A stretch of DNA of 64,000 nucleotides, taken from Orobanche coerulescens. Its lineage: Eukaryota > Streptophyta > Magnoliopsida > Lamiales > Orobanchaceae. The position numbers and the translations under genes are program-made. Below the pieces are notes generated by a model. The model was given only the letters and a program-made list of their open reading frames with translations, made no database searches and was not told the DNA's origin. The stretch's first letter is position 1. Each line of letters starts with the position of its first letter. The DNA is taken from NCBI GenBank assembly GCA_033398695.1, contig CM065815.1, positions 145,187,001 through 145,251,000 on the forward strand, in the 5' to 3' direction. This document shows, piece after piece, positions 47,401 to 58,253 of this stretch.

Positions 47401-47566
47401 GAGAGAGTGCGAAAAAATCGAGGTCGGAAAGAGATGCATTCGAAGGCAATTTGCTCAAAGAAGGCAGAAAAAGCGCACGACTACGAAAAAAATAGGCAAC
47501 AAGAATGATCATGTAACAGGTAACTCAATTCCAGTTAATATGTATAAATGTAGCGTAATAATGTAA
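44488..47566 (+). pseudogene. Helitron replication protein A-like gene (RPA70 type), multi-exon, decayed
   Basis: Exons with consistent GT-AG junctions: about 44488-44692, 44775-45050, 45113-45211, 45286-45412, 45485-45570, 45727-45860, 46384-46545 and 46911-47566. Recognisable OB-fold phrases include GRAIQADAEGRERIRFDK, DYIGCVLNIGDLQE, GDTVRFTLWNENAKAF and LSSTPTTCYYFNPAIPE. A zinc-ribbon-like CRDCRHK with a following CH lies at about 46445-46510, then FWMLISDNTGVLTLTCF. RPA-like single-strand binding proteins are a known second gene of plant Helitrons. In-frame stops occur near 44617 and 45758, and the frame is lost after 46526. The last exon ends in a Lys/Arg-rich tail. Confidence 0.85.
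45905..46312. repeat. 204-bp tandem duplication in an RPA intron
   Basis: Two copies (45905-46108, 46109-46312) starting CAGGTATAAAGACAGAAAA, with about ten differences between them. They lie between the exon ending near 45860 and the zinc-ribbon exon. Confidence 0.85.
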
Positions 47567-47759
47567 AATAAATGGTTGGTAATATTGGTACAATGCTTAG
47601 TTTCAATAGCATCCTTTTTTATTTTTATTTCTTCCCCCCGCGAAAAAATAGACTGCATCTACTTGATAATCGTTTAAAGATGTGTGGTTCTACTATGGAT
47701 GTTGTTTATTTGTTAGTTGTGAGGCAATTATTGTGTTCTTTCAGCAAACAATCGTTGTT
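47567..47759 (+). other. Spacer between RPA and the captured LRR fragment
   Basis: T-rich, no gene. It presumably contains the capture junction. Confidence 0.4.
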
Positions 47760-48436
47760 GCTACATCTGTAATCTTTCTTGCTTTTTGGATTTCATTATG
47801 TTTTCTGTTAATTTGGTTTGATATGTTGTCGGTGAGTTCTTCGAACGATGAAGGCAAAGCTCTGTTAACATTCAAGCAGTACATTAATGAAGACCCTTTA
47901 GGCTCACTTACTAACTGGAACAATCTTGATGAAACCCCTTGTAATTGGAATGGGATTACATGTCAACAACAAAAAGTTGTCTCACTCAGCATCCCTAGCA
48001 ACAAGCTCTCTGGGTTCCTTTCTGCGTCACTTGGATCTCTATTTGTTTGGTTCTTTATGGGAATTACCTATCTGGGCCTTCGCCATTTGAGGTTGGAAAT
48101 CTCGAATACATTCAAACATTAGATTTATCACATAATTTCTTTAATGGGTCTTTGCCCACATCATTAATTCTGTGCAAAAGGTTGAGGATTCTTTATATGA
48201 GTCACAATGATTTTAGTGGGCCTTTGCCTGATGAATTTGGGAAAGGCTTGATTTTGTTGGAAAAGCTTGCTCTTTCTTACAATGAGTTTAGTGGTTTGAT
48301 TCCCGGTGAAATGGATCACCTGTCTAATCTGCAAGGAACACTTGACCTATCTCATAATACATTCAACGATTCGATCCTGGCTAATCTTGGTAATCTACCT
48401 GAGAAAGTTTATATTGATATCACTTATAACAACTTA
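47760..48436 (+). pseudogene. Captured LRR receptor-like kinase fragment, 5' part
   Basis: Hydrophobic signal-like stretch, then an LRR N-terminal cap ([31 protein letters not shown]) and the first LRR ([20 protein letters not shown]). Near 48040 the frame changes and the next residues are [20 protein letters not shown], so one or more LRRs have been deleted. Four LRRs follow ([16 protein letters not shown] and so on) to VYIDITYNNL at 48435, where the LTR element interrupts. The order of motifs resembles plant ZAR1-like LRR-RLKs of subfamily III. No kinase or membrane segment is present. Confidence 0.8.
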
Positions 48437-50466
48437 TGTAATATCCGTAATTTTCCCATTTTTTAGCAGTTTCCATTTTGGTGTATGTCTATTTTTATCG
48501 ACTCGCTTGTAACCGTTTCGACATTTTGAATCTATTTTGTTCTTGTATTTTTTCCATTTGGACGAGTTTTGATGATGTTTTCACGTAATTTCATTTTATG
48601 ACATGTTTTGCCGTATGAACGTTCGATTCTTGTAAAACTCGTTCGTTTTCATTATTTCTGGGTTTGTACAAGTTCGTATGGTTGAGTTGGTCTTGTGGAG
48701 ACTTTCGGTTCGTAAATCCGACGTCGTTTCGTGATTTTCGGGCACTTGGGCCATTTTTGTAATTTCCTAATAGTTTAGGGAATCTCGTTTTCGTTGTCGC
48801 ATTACGGACCCTTCGGTGGCCGGAATTGTATTTTTCTTTCAGCACTTAGCTCCGTCGTCTTGTATGCTTCGTGTTCATGTTCCTGGATTCTGGTCTCGTC
48901 GTGTGTATCGTGTATCGTACCCTCGGCGGTAACTTCTGCGATATGACATCGGCGATCGAAGCTCTTTGTGTAGGTAGCGACGCTACCCCATTGCCTTGCG
49001 TGCGCTCAGAAGAGCGATTAGCGTCGCTAACCCTTATTGTTAGTGTACGCTAACGAGTGTGGCGATAGCCACTGGGTATCGCGGCCCGTTAGCGCACGCT
49101 ACATATGGCGATTAGCGTGCGCTAACTTCATGATTATATAAGCCAGTAGTGCGATTTTGAGCGGCAGATTTCATTCTTTTCCCTTCGTTTCTTGACGTGC
49201 GACCTCGAGGCGATTTCCATCGATTCGATCGGCGTTCTATTCACATTCCATCACGGTAGAGTTGTGCTAACATATTATCATCGATTATAATCGTCATCCA
49301 TCATCCGAAATCAAGGTAATTTCGTACAGAACCCTAACTCGTCAAATTTGGGGGTTTTAGGGTTTTACTAATTGGAACCGAATTATTCCAGTATGTTAGG
49401 ATATTCTTCACCGATTGTGATTGTTGAATGATTCCAAATCCAATTTCCTTGATTTTAATCCGCGAATTATCGATACGGGGAGATTTTGCGTAAACCCTCG
49501 CCCGTATCGATTGATCGTCTATTGTCGTTATTGGTAATCGGGGTTTTGGGAGTATTCCTTTCGATTACTGATGTCCGTTGGGACTGAGTTATGCTAATTC
49601 TTCGTTTAGGAACCGTCGTTGTCCATTCGGATCATCCGTAGTCACTTTTCACTTCCGATCCTTCGAAGATGTCACAAAGGCAAGTACTTTACATTTGTTT
49701 ACATGTTCTAGTATTTGAATTATGGCTATATGTGGATGTTGTGGGGAGATATGTGTACGTTCACCTAGGGACGGTCCGACGGGGCCTCTAGGGATACGTA
49801 TTGCCGTGAGTGTGCGTATCGTGAACTGTGGTTAGCCACCCAGGGATGTCCGACGGGACTCTGCGGGGTACGGTGGCCGTGAGTCTCGTGCCAACGGTTA
49901 ACTTTGAATTATGATTTGTTGGAGATAATGTGTTTGTGTTTGTACATCATAAATATTCCGGAATATAAAATGTTTTCTAAAATGATTTTTGGCGCATGTA
50001 TTCATCTGATTAGAATGTAGTTCAAATAGATTGTACTTGCACTAGCAGTTGTCGCTAACCCCTTAAATGGGGGAAATACTTTTTGTATTTCAGGTATTGA
50101 TCGTGGGGACAAACGAGCACTCGGGCCGTATGAGGATGATGGGCAAGCATGATATTGTCCAGTGTTCGATTTTCGATGTCATGTCTGTCGATTACTATTG
50201 ATGTCTGGTTTTGAGATTTATGTATTATAAAGTTGGTTTAAGTACTCGAGTACTCCCTGTTTGAAATTGTTAATGTTGTGTTCCCATTTTGGGAAATGGA
50301 TTGATGTCAGATTTTAATTGTCGGTTGGTAGTCTGTTATTTTAATTGTCGTTTTATTAATGATAGTTTGTCGTTGTCAAATGTCCTGTTGGTATGTTAGC
50401 ACAGTGGATTCCACGGTGTGGGGTCCACGATCTCGTAATATGCCAGAATGTCTTGGGGTGTTACGA
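48437..50466 (+). repeat. 5' LTR of the chromovirus (2030 bp)
   Basis: Starts TGTAATATCCG and ends GGGGTGTTACGA (the final bases are altered from TGTTACA of the 3' LTR). Palindromes TAGCG..CGCTA lie at 48975-49124 and the TATA box at 49135-49141. The second half is almost identical to the 3' LTR; the first 900 bp carries most of the differences. Confidence 0.9.
48975..49141 (+). promoter_or_regulatory. Palindrome array and TATA box, chromovirus 5' LTR
   Basis: Copies or variants of TAGCGTGCGCTA near 48976, 49018, 49041, 49089 and 49113, the last ending 10 bp before TATATAA (49135-49141). Two of them are damaged compared with the 3' LTR. Confidence 0.7.
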
Positions 50467-50469
50467 ATA

Positions 50470-50481
50470 TGGTATCGAGCT
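50470..50481 (+). promoter_or_regulatory. Primer-binding site of the chromovirus
   Basis: TGGTATCGAGCT directly after the 5' LTR, an initiator-Met tRNA site with a small deletion relative to TGGTATCAGAGC. Confidence 0.85.
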
Positions 50482-50553
50482 TAGGTTTATGGATACCTAA
50501 TTTGTCGGTCATTTGGGTCTAGTTAAGTGTCGTTTTGGGATAGTATCACCGCT

Positions 50554-51940
50554 ATGCCATCATCTCAAGACGCGGGTGCTCGTAAGTTTTCCTAACTTGA
50601 CTCGTTTCACCGTTGCATTCTATTCTGTCTCGGTATCTTTTGTGTTTTGCGTTTGAATTGTACTTACCCGTTGCTTCTTGAGAATTCTGCTGGTAGAGGA
50701 CGGGCCGCGGTCGCGGACGCGGTAGGGGCGTGGCGCATCCGGTGGGCGGCCATGTCCGATCACTCGAGGCCGGTCGGCGATGCCCTCTTTGTCGAGCAGT
50801 GTTCCCCCTAGTTCCGGAGGTCGCGAGACCCGATCTGCTAGCTCGGTAATGCTCATGAGAATGTTGGAGTGGCCAACATATTACGGCAAGTAGCGAACCG
50901 AGATGGCGCTGCGGCTCGAGCCGTTACAGTCGGCCATGCTAATGCCAACCGGTTCCGCCCTCTGGATCCGGTAATGATAAGCTACTTCGGGACGTGATTC
51001 GTATCGTCCTCCGATTTTTGATGGTGCTTCTGACCCTTCTGGTTGGGAGAATTGGTTATTCGAGTTGGAGAAAGTGTTTGAGGCTGCTAATTGTTCCGAG
51101 GAGAGGAAAGTACCCATTGCTCAGTACTTCCTCGCCAAGGAGGCAGCGACGTGGTGGCAAGCGGTGAAACCGCGTGACCGGGCAGCTACGTGGGCAGAGT
51201 TTCGAGATCTGATGGAAGATGAATACTGTCCTTGGCCAGTGAAAGAGGGGAGGATCCGAGCCTTCTTTGAGGCTAAGCCCCAAGATGTTCCTATTTCTCA
51301 AGCTATCAAGGACTACAATCAACAGCTGCATTACGTGAGAAACCAAGTCCGAGATGAGCTAGATAAGATCCGCCACTTTGATATGCGGATGAAGCCGAGG
51401 GTGCGCCACTACATGTCCAGTGCAGGGTGCACGACTTTGAAAGATTATCGAGAATAAAGCGATGGCTTATGAGATGTCGTTTTCTGCGGCAGAGGCGATT
51501 GAAGGAAAGAAGCGAGAAGACCTCGGTCGATTTTCGGGAGGCAAGTCGGAGGGTATCAGAAGGCTCGGTCGGTTCGCGAGTCTTCGGGGTCGATCGCCAT
51601 CGGTTGGTCGAGAGCGGTTCTAGGTCTGCTCCTGCTGGTTAGTTCGTGGTCTACATGCTTCAAGCTGATCGTCCGGGCCACATGATGAGTGAGTGTGATA
51701 GGCCTCCGATTCAGTGTCTTGATTGTGGCCGTATGGGTCACCGTGCTAAGTTTTGTACGGATGCAGCTCGGGCTCCAGTTAGTCAGATATCTGCTCCAGC
51801 TGCAGGAGAGCCGAGTGTGAATCAGGCACCGAAAGTTCCTCAGCCGCAGCAGAGTTTTGGTAGAGGTCGAGGTCGTGGTCAGCCTTCTAGAGGGGGAGCT
51901 TCTAGTGCGGGTGCATTCCGCCCCGTGTGTATGAGATGAG
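50554..51940 (+). pseudogene. Chromovirus gag, broken
   Basis: Probable start ATGCCATCATCTC at 50554. The capsid domain is open at 51065-51457 (EKVFEAANC, KEAATWWQAVKPRDRAATW, FRDLMEDEYCPW). Two CCHC zinc knuckles follow near 51655-51765: the first is damaged by a 2-nt loss (CFK, then RPGHMMSEC in another frame), the second is intact (CLDCGRMGHRAKFC). A Gly/Arg-rich stretch comes next. Frameshifts occur before 51065, near 51455 and near 51640. Confidence 0.85.
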
Positions 51941-54900
51941 GCGAGCCGGAGAACCCGACGCGACGGTGGCTACAGGTACCGTCCACATCCTTGACAAACC
52001 AGTTGCCGTATTGTTCGATTACGGTGCTACGCATTCTTTTATATCTATGGATTGAGTGCGTAAATGCATGTTGATTGCCTTGTTGCTTGTGAGCCTTTTG
52101 TTGTTAAACTTCCTAGCGGGGATAGCATCGTGGGGGACCGTGAGATTAGAGATTTTTCGTGAGTATCGCGGGGAGGGATTGGCTTTCTAATCGATTGCGA
52201 TAGATATTAGAGATGAGGATTTGATTAAGGTGAGGATTGGCTGGACCGTCATGGGGCGATCATGAATTATAGAACGAGGATTACGATGTTAGCCTCGATG
52301 GTACCGAGCATTCTTTTGTGGGGCGTAAGCGGGGTAGTCGAGATTGCGATCGAGCGCTTTGAGGCGGTGAGGCTTCTTCGGGAGGTTGCACGGGCTATTG
52401 GTGTTACGCTTTGAGATCGGAAGAAGGGGAGTCGAGCTCTCGTCTATTCCGTAGTATGTGAGTATCTGACGTTTTCGGATGAGTTGCGGGTTTGCCGCCG
52501 GGCCGAGAGGTTGAGTTTACGTCGATTTAGAGCCGGGTCGGCACCTATCTCTAAGACGCCATACCGTATGGCGCCTGCCGAGATGCTTGAGTTGAAGAAA
52601 CAGTTGGGAGAGTTGTTGGACATGGGATATATTCGACCGAGCGCTTCGCCTTGGGGCGCACCGGTCCTATTTGTAAAGAAGAAGGATGGGTCACTTCGTT
52701 TGTGCATCGACTACCGAGAGTTGAACAAAGTGACCATCAAAAACAAGTATCCGCTACCAAGGATTGATGATTTGTTTGATCGATTGCAAGGGGCAAGCTG
52801 TGTTTTGAATTGATTTGAGATCGGGGTATTATCGACTCAGTGAAGGATACCGATATTAGAAGACGGCCTTTCGGACGAGATACGGTCACTACGAGTTTGT
52901 GGTTATGCCTTTTGGGCTAACCAACGCACGGCCGTGTTCATGCGGCTTATGAACAAAGTCTTTATCGAGTACCTCGATAAGTGTGTAGTCGTTTTTATCG
53001 ATGACATCTGATTTACTCGAGGAGCGAGGAGGAGCACGCCGTCATTTGCATATTGTGTTAGATATTTTGAGAACTCGGCATCTTTTGCGAAGTTCTCAAA
53101 GTGCGAAGTTTTGGTTACGGGAAGTTATGTTTCTCGGTCATGTGATCTCGGCCAGGGTGTTCGTGTGGACCCACATAAGGTAGAGCGGTGTTGGATTGGC
53201 GCCGCCCAAGAACGTGAAAGAGGCCCGTAGTTTTACGGGATTAGCCGGGTATTACCGTAGGTTCGTCGAGGGTTCTCTAAACTTGCTCGACCTCGGCTCG
53301 ATTATTACGAAGTCGAGAGAAGTTTGTGTGGACCGATGAGAGGCGAGAATAGTTTTGAGGAGTTGAAGAAGCGGTTGACGGCCGCTCCGTGTTAACTTTA
53401 CCGAGTGGTAATGATGGTTTCTCTGTTTATAGTGATGCTTCGGGCCAAGGGCTCGGATGCGTACTTATGCGGCACGGGAGGACGATTGCCTATGCTTCCG
53501 TCGGTTGAAACCGTATGAATTGAATTACCTACGCACGATCTTGAGTTGGCCGATTGTGTTTGCGTTGAAAATCGGCGTCATTACTTGTATGGCTCGCCGT
53601 GTCGATTTTCACCGATCACAAGAGCCGAAGTACATCTTCACGCGAAGGAGCTTAATATGAGACAGAGGAGATGGTTGGGCCCGATTAAGGATTACGATCT
53701 TGAGATCCTCTATCATCGGGCAAGGCTAATGTGGTAGCAGATGCCTTGAGCCGGAAATCGGTATCGCTTGGTGCTTGAGTTACTCACGGCCCGATCGGGA
53801 CTTCAGCGAGTTTATGAGGTTGAGCATTGAGATTGTGCGCAGAGTTCGGGCGATTGCGTACTCTTGAGATTTCTTCGTCTCGATCGAGGACATTAAATCG
53901 GGACAATTGGAGGACCCGATGTTTATTCAATGCGGAGAGTGTAGAGAAGGAAAGCCCGGGATTCGTTATTCATGAGGACGGCGTGTTGAGATTCCGAGGT
54001 CGGTTGTGTGTTCGAGCGACTCGGACCGAGACGAGCATTATGCGAGAGGCTCATGCGTCACCATACTCGATCCATCCGGGCTCGAGTAAGATGTATAAAG
54101 ATCGAGGAAGAATTTACGGTGGAGCGATATGAAGAAGGAGGTAGTTCGGTTTGTAGCTAAGTGTTTGACTTGTCGGCAAGTCAAGATTGAGCATCGGCGG
54201 TAGGATTATTGAAACCACTTCCGTTAGGAATGGAAATGGGAGGACATCTCTATGGATTTTGTCACGAGTTTACCGAGGACGAAGTAGTATGAATATGGTA
54301 TGGGTAATTGTAGACCGTGACTAAGTCGGCACATTTCTGGGCATCAAGGATACTTGGGGTCGGAAAAGTTGGCTCGTATTTTTATCACTCGGATAGTGAG
54401 GCTTCATGGTACGCCGAGGACCATTATTTCAGACGAGATGGCGATTTGTATCGCATTTTTGGCGAGTGCATAAGGCATTGGGGACTCGGCTACGTTTGAG
54501 CACCCGTTCCATCCCGGCCGATGGGCAATCCGAGCGGACCATTCGGGACGTTCGAGGATTTGTTGCGCGTGTGCGTTAGATTGGAGTAATGCGGGAGGAT
54601 CATTTGGCCTTGATTGAGTTTACTTTCTAATAATAGGCGCACGCGTCGATTAAGATGGCACCATATGAGGCACTTTATGGCGGCGTTGCCGATCACCGAT
54701 ATGTTGGGATGAGCCGTCCGATTTGGTTGGCTTGAACCGGATCTGGTATTGGAGACGAGGGAGAAAGTCGAATTGATTAGAAAGAGGATGTTGGGCGCAG
54801 TCGACAAAAGTCTTATGCGGATGTTAGGCGTAGACCTTTGGAGTTTGAGGTGGGAGATCACGTTACGTTGAGAGTATCTCCGACGAAAGGAGTTTTCCGA

Positions 54901-55267
54901 TTCGGGAAGAAGGGGAAACTCGGCCGAGATATATTGGACCTTTCGAGGTATTGGAGAGTCGGTGAGTTAGCGTACCGTTTGGCTTTACCTCCGTCGCTTA
55001 GTCATGTACATAGCGTATTTCACGTTTCCCGATTGAGGAAATGCGTTAGGACCCGTCCCACATTATTGACTTTGGGGACGTGGAGATTGAGAAGGATATT
55101 ACGTTTGAAGAGAGGCGTCGAGAATTTTGGAGCGTCGTGACAAGCAGTTAAGGCACAAAACCATTCCTTTGGTTAAGGTGCAATGGTCGAGGCACGGAGT
55201 AGAAGAAGCGACGTGGGAGCTAGAGGAGGATATGCGTTCGAGATACCCCGAGCTTTTTGATTCTTAA
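51941..55267 (+). pseudogene. Chromovirus pol, broken by many small indels
   Basis: Protease near 51995-52050 reads VLFDYGATHSFIS, with Tyr in place of the Ser/Thr of the catalytic D-S/T-G. Reverse transcriptase spans 52530-53180 ([49 protein letters not shown] at about 52996). RNase H spans about 53390-53760 (SDASGQGLG-like, then ALSRKS). Integrase has CLTCRQVK (about 54155), SMDFVT (about 54250) and DGQSERTI (about 54520). The C-terminal part has GELAYRLALP and a chromodomain-like end (VPLVKVQWSRHG-like, about 55165-55265). At least ten frame changes or stops break it up, far more than the LTR similarity would suggest. Confidence 0.9.
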
Positions 55268-55290
55268 GTTTCGGGACGAAACTTTATTTT

Positions 55291-55302
55291 AGAGGGGGAG
55301 AA
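55291..55302 (+). other. Polypurine tract of the chromovirus
   Basis: AGAGGGGGAGAA immediately before the 3' LTR, preceded by AAGTTTCGGGACGAAACTT. The same phrases form the fossil junction in the LARD-family LTRs. Confidence 0.9.
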
Positions 55303-57337
55303 TGTAATATCCGTAATTTTCCCATTTTTTTAGCAGTTTCCATTTTTGGTGTATGTCTATTTTTATCGACTCGCTTGTAACCGTTTCGACATTTTGAATC
55401 TATTTTGTTCTTGGAGTTTTTCCATTTGGACGAGTTTTGATGATGTTTTCACGTAATTTCATTTTATGACATGTTTTGCCGTATGAACGTTCGATTCTTG
55501 TAAAACTCGTTCGTTTTCGTTATTTATGGGTTTGTACAAGTTCGTATGGTTGAGTTGGTCTTGTGGAGACTTTCGGTTCGTAAATCCGACGTCGTTTCTT
55601 GATTTTCGGGCACTTGGGCCATTTTTGTAATTTCCTAATAGTTTAGGGAATCTCGTTTTCGTTGTCGCATTACGGACCCTTCGGTGGTCGGAATTGTATT
55701 TTTCTTTCATCACTTAGCTCCGTCGTCTTGTATGCTTCGTGTTCATGTTCCTGGATTCTGGTCTCGTCGTGTGTATCGTGTATCGTACCCTCGACAGGCT
55801 TCATGGCGATATGACATCGGCGATCAAGCTTCTTGTGTAGGTAGCGCACGCTACCCCTGTTGCCTTGCGTGCGCTACCGAAGAACAGTTAGCGTATGCTA
55901 ACCCTTATTGTTAGCGTACGCTAACGAGTGTGGCAGTAGCCACTGGACTGTCGCGGCCCCGTTAGCGCACGCTACATATGGCAGTTAGCGTGCGCTAACT
56001 TCACAATTATATAAGCCAGTAGCGATTTTGACGTGATTTCATTCTTTTCCCTTCGTTTCTTGACGTGCGACCTCGGGCGATTTCCATCGATTCCGATCGG
56101 CGTTCTATTCACATTCCATCACGGTAGAGTTGTGCTAACATATTATCATCAGTATAATCGTCATCCATCATCCGAAATCAAGGTAATTTAAATGCAGAAC
56201 CCTAACTCGTCAAATTTGGGGGTTTTTCCGGGTTTTACTAATTGGAACCGAATTATTCCAGTATGTTAGGATATTCTTCACCGATTGTGATTGTTGAATG
56301 ATTCCATATCCAAATTCCTTGATTTTAATCCGCGAATTATCGATACGGGGAGATTTTGCGTAAACCCTCGCCCGTATCGATTGATCGTCTATTGTCGTTA
56401 TTGGTAATCGGGGTTTTGGGAGTATTCCTTTCGATTACTGATGTCCGTTGGGACTGAGTTATGCTAATTCTTCGTTTAGGAACCGTCGTTGTCCATTCGG
56501 ATCATCCGTAGTCACTTTTCACTTCCGATCCTTCGAAGATGTCACAAAGGCAAGTACTTTACATTTGTTTACATGTTCTAGTATTTGAATTATGGCTATA
56601 TGTGGATGTTGTCGGGAGATATGTGTACGTTCACCTAGGGACGGTCCGACGGGGCCTCTAGGGATACGTATTGCCGTGAGTGTGCGTATCGTGAACTGTG
56701 GTTAGCCACCCAGGGATGTCCGACGGGACTCTGTGGGGTACGGTGGCCGTGAGTCTCGTGCCAACGGTTAACTTTGAATTATGATTTGTTGGAGATAATG
56801 TGTTTGTGTTTGTACATCATAAATATTCCGGAATATAAAATGTTTTCTAAAATGATTTTTGGCGCATGTATTCATCTGATTAGAATGTAGTTCAAATGGA
56901 TTGTACTTGCACTAGCAGTTGTCGCTAACCCCTTAAATGGGGGAAATACTTTTTGTATTTCAGGTATTGATCGTGGGGACAAACGAGCACTCGGGCCGTA
57001 TGAGGATGATGGGCAAGCATGATATTGTCCAGTGTTCGATTTTCGATGTCATGTCTGTCGATTACTATTGATGTTTGGTTTTGAGATTTATGTATTATAA
57101 AGTTGGTTTAAGTACTCGAGTACTCCCTGTTTGAAATTGTTAATGTTGTGTTCCCATTTTGGGAAATGGATTGATGTCAGATTTTAATTGTCGGTTGGTA
57201 GTCTGTTATTTTAATTATCGTTTTATTAATGATAGTTTGTCGTTGTCAAATGTCCTGTTGGTATGTTAGCCTGGTGGATTCCACAGTGTGGGGTCCACGG
57301 CGCTGTAATATGCCCTGAATGTCTTGGGGGTGTTACA
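55303..57337 (+). repeat. 3' LTR of the chromovirus (2035 bp)
   Basis: Starts TGTAATATCCG and ends GGGGGTGTTACA. Palindromes are at about 55840-56000 and the TATA box at 56008-56014. It is followed by the duplicated ACTTA and then the second part of the LRR fragment. Confidence 0.93.
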
Positions 57338-57504
57338 ACTTAAGCAGTCCAATTCCGCAAAATGGCGCTCTTATAAATAGAGGGCCGACGGCTTTTATTG
57401 GGAATATTGATCTTTGTGGTCCTCCATTGAAGAAACTTTGTCCTTCTAATAGCGAGACGAGCCCGCCTTCTCCATTTCCGATGTTGTTTGATTATGTTTT
57501 TTGA
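57338..57504 (+). pseudogene. Captured LRR receptor-like kinase fragment, 3' part
   Basis: Continues the interrupted frame exactly once the LTR element and one ACTTA are set aside: [20 protein letters not shown], then [16 protein letters not shown], the LRR C-terminal cap of ZAR1-like receptors. A stop follows at 57502-57504 before any membrane or kinase exon. Confidence 0.85.
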
Positions 57505-58054
57505 TGTTTTAATTGCATGTGGCATGAAACTGGGGTTCTGAATTTTGATAATTATGTTAGGTAATTTTTTTTCCGCCATCTGGATTTAGTTACTTTTTTT
57601 TTCAGGAAATTGTTGTTGTTCCTGGGTTTGATTATGGTTTCAGATGTTTTGGTTGCATCAGGTATGAAACAAACGTTTTACCAACTACCCATAGGTTTGG
57701 AATATTTATGCTTGGTCATGTTTTAATTGCATGTGTAGGGTTTTCCTTCTCAGCGATTTTTTTTTATGAGTTTATTTGGTTATGATTATTGAAACAAAAT
57801 TGTACCAAAAAAACGCCGCATTTTTTTCTACAACTGCAAAGATAAACAGATAAGTATCCAACGACACTAAACAGTTACATAAACTGATTTTGTTCATTCA
57901 ACCACCACATACAAAAACATTTCCAAAGAAACTTATCAAATAACAGTCAATCACATGGAATTTTTCGTTATCAGTGACTATGATCAGTGCACTAATCATC
58001 TAACCAGACAGGTATCATATTCTTATTATACGCACACGAAAATGAACACTCGAC
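57505..58054 (+). other. Helitron 3' region
   Basis: T-rich, with two related phrases (GTTTTAATTGCATGTGG at 57506, GTTTTAATTGCATGTGTAGG at 57720) that suggest a small internal duplication. No coding sequence is recognised. Confidence 0.45.
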
Positions 58055-58091
58055 AGCCCGCCGCAACGCGGCGGCCTGTAACTTTCCTTGT
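58055..58091 (+). terminator. Helitron 3' terminal hairpin and end
   Basis: GCCCGCCGC-AAC-GCGGCGGCC forms a GC-rich stem (one mismatch) with a 3-base loop, followed by TGTAACTTTCCTTG to the boundary. Helitrons end with such a hairpin a short distance before CTRR; here the last four bases are CTTG. Confidence 0.8.
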
Positions 58092-58253
58092 TGGTTTAAT
58101 TTGAGTAGGGAGATTGAAAAGTCTTCCCCTTTGAATTAAAAAGATGGCAATTTGGTGATAAAAGTCTGGCATGCGTGAGAAAAGAAAGAATGGAAAAAAA
58201 AAAAAAAGGAGAGAGGGAGAGAGGAATGAAGGAAGAAAGAGGTGAGAGGAAAG

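Larger units (their letters stand above)
48437..57337 (+). mobile_element. Full-length chromovirus LTR retrotransposon (Tekay/Del-like), 8.9 kb
   Basis: LTRs 48437-50466 and 55303-57337, both TG...CA-type with TGTAATATCC at the start. Flanking ACTTA (48432-48436 and 57338-57342) is an exact 5-bp target duplication. Internal order is primer-binding site, gag, protease, reverse transcriptase, RNase H, integrase, chromodomain-like end, polypurine tract. It is inserted in the captured LRR gene fragment within the Helitron. Confidence 0.95.
37454..58091 (+). mobile_element. Helitron with RepHel, RPA and captured LRR fragment (20.6 kb, 11.7 kb without nested LTR element)
   Basis: Copy A has the unbroken site GCAGACA/TTGGTTT (31787-31800). 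In copy B the left half stops at A37453 and the right half resumes at T58092, so the insertion lies exactly between A and T, the Helitron rule, with no duplication. The 5' end reads TTACTATATATATAATAGGG. The 3' end has a GC-rich hairpin (GCCCGCCGCAACGCGGCGGCC) about 15 bases before the end CCTTG. Canonical TC and CTRR termini are each altered. Inside are Rep-helicase and replication-protein-A genes and a host gene fragment. Confidence 0.9.

Noticed and set aside
47760..57504. A working LRR receptor kinase gene split by a large intron
   Set aside because: The interrupting DNA is an LTR element with its own target duplication, the fragment has an earlier frame change at about 48040, and there is no kinase.
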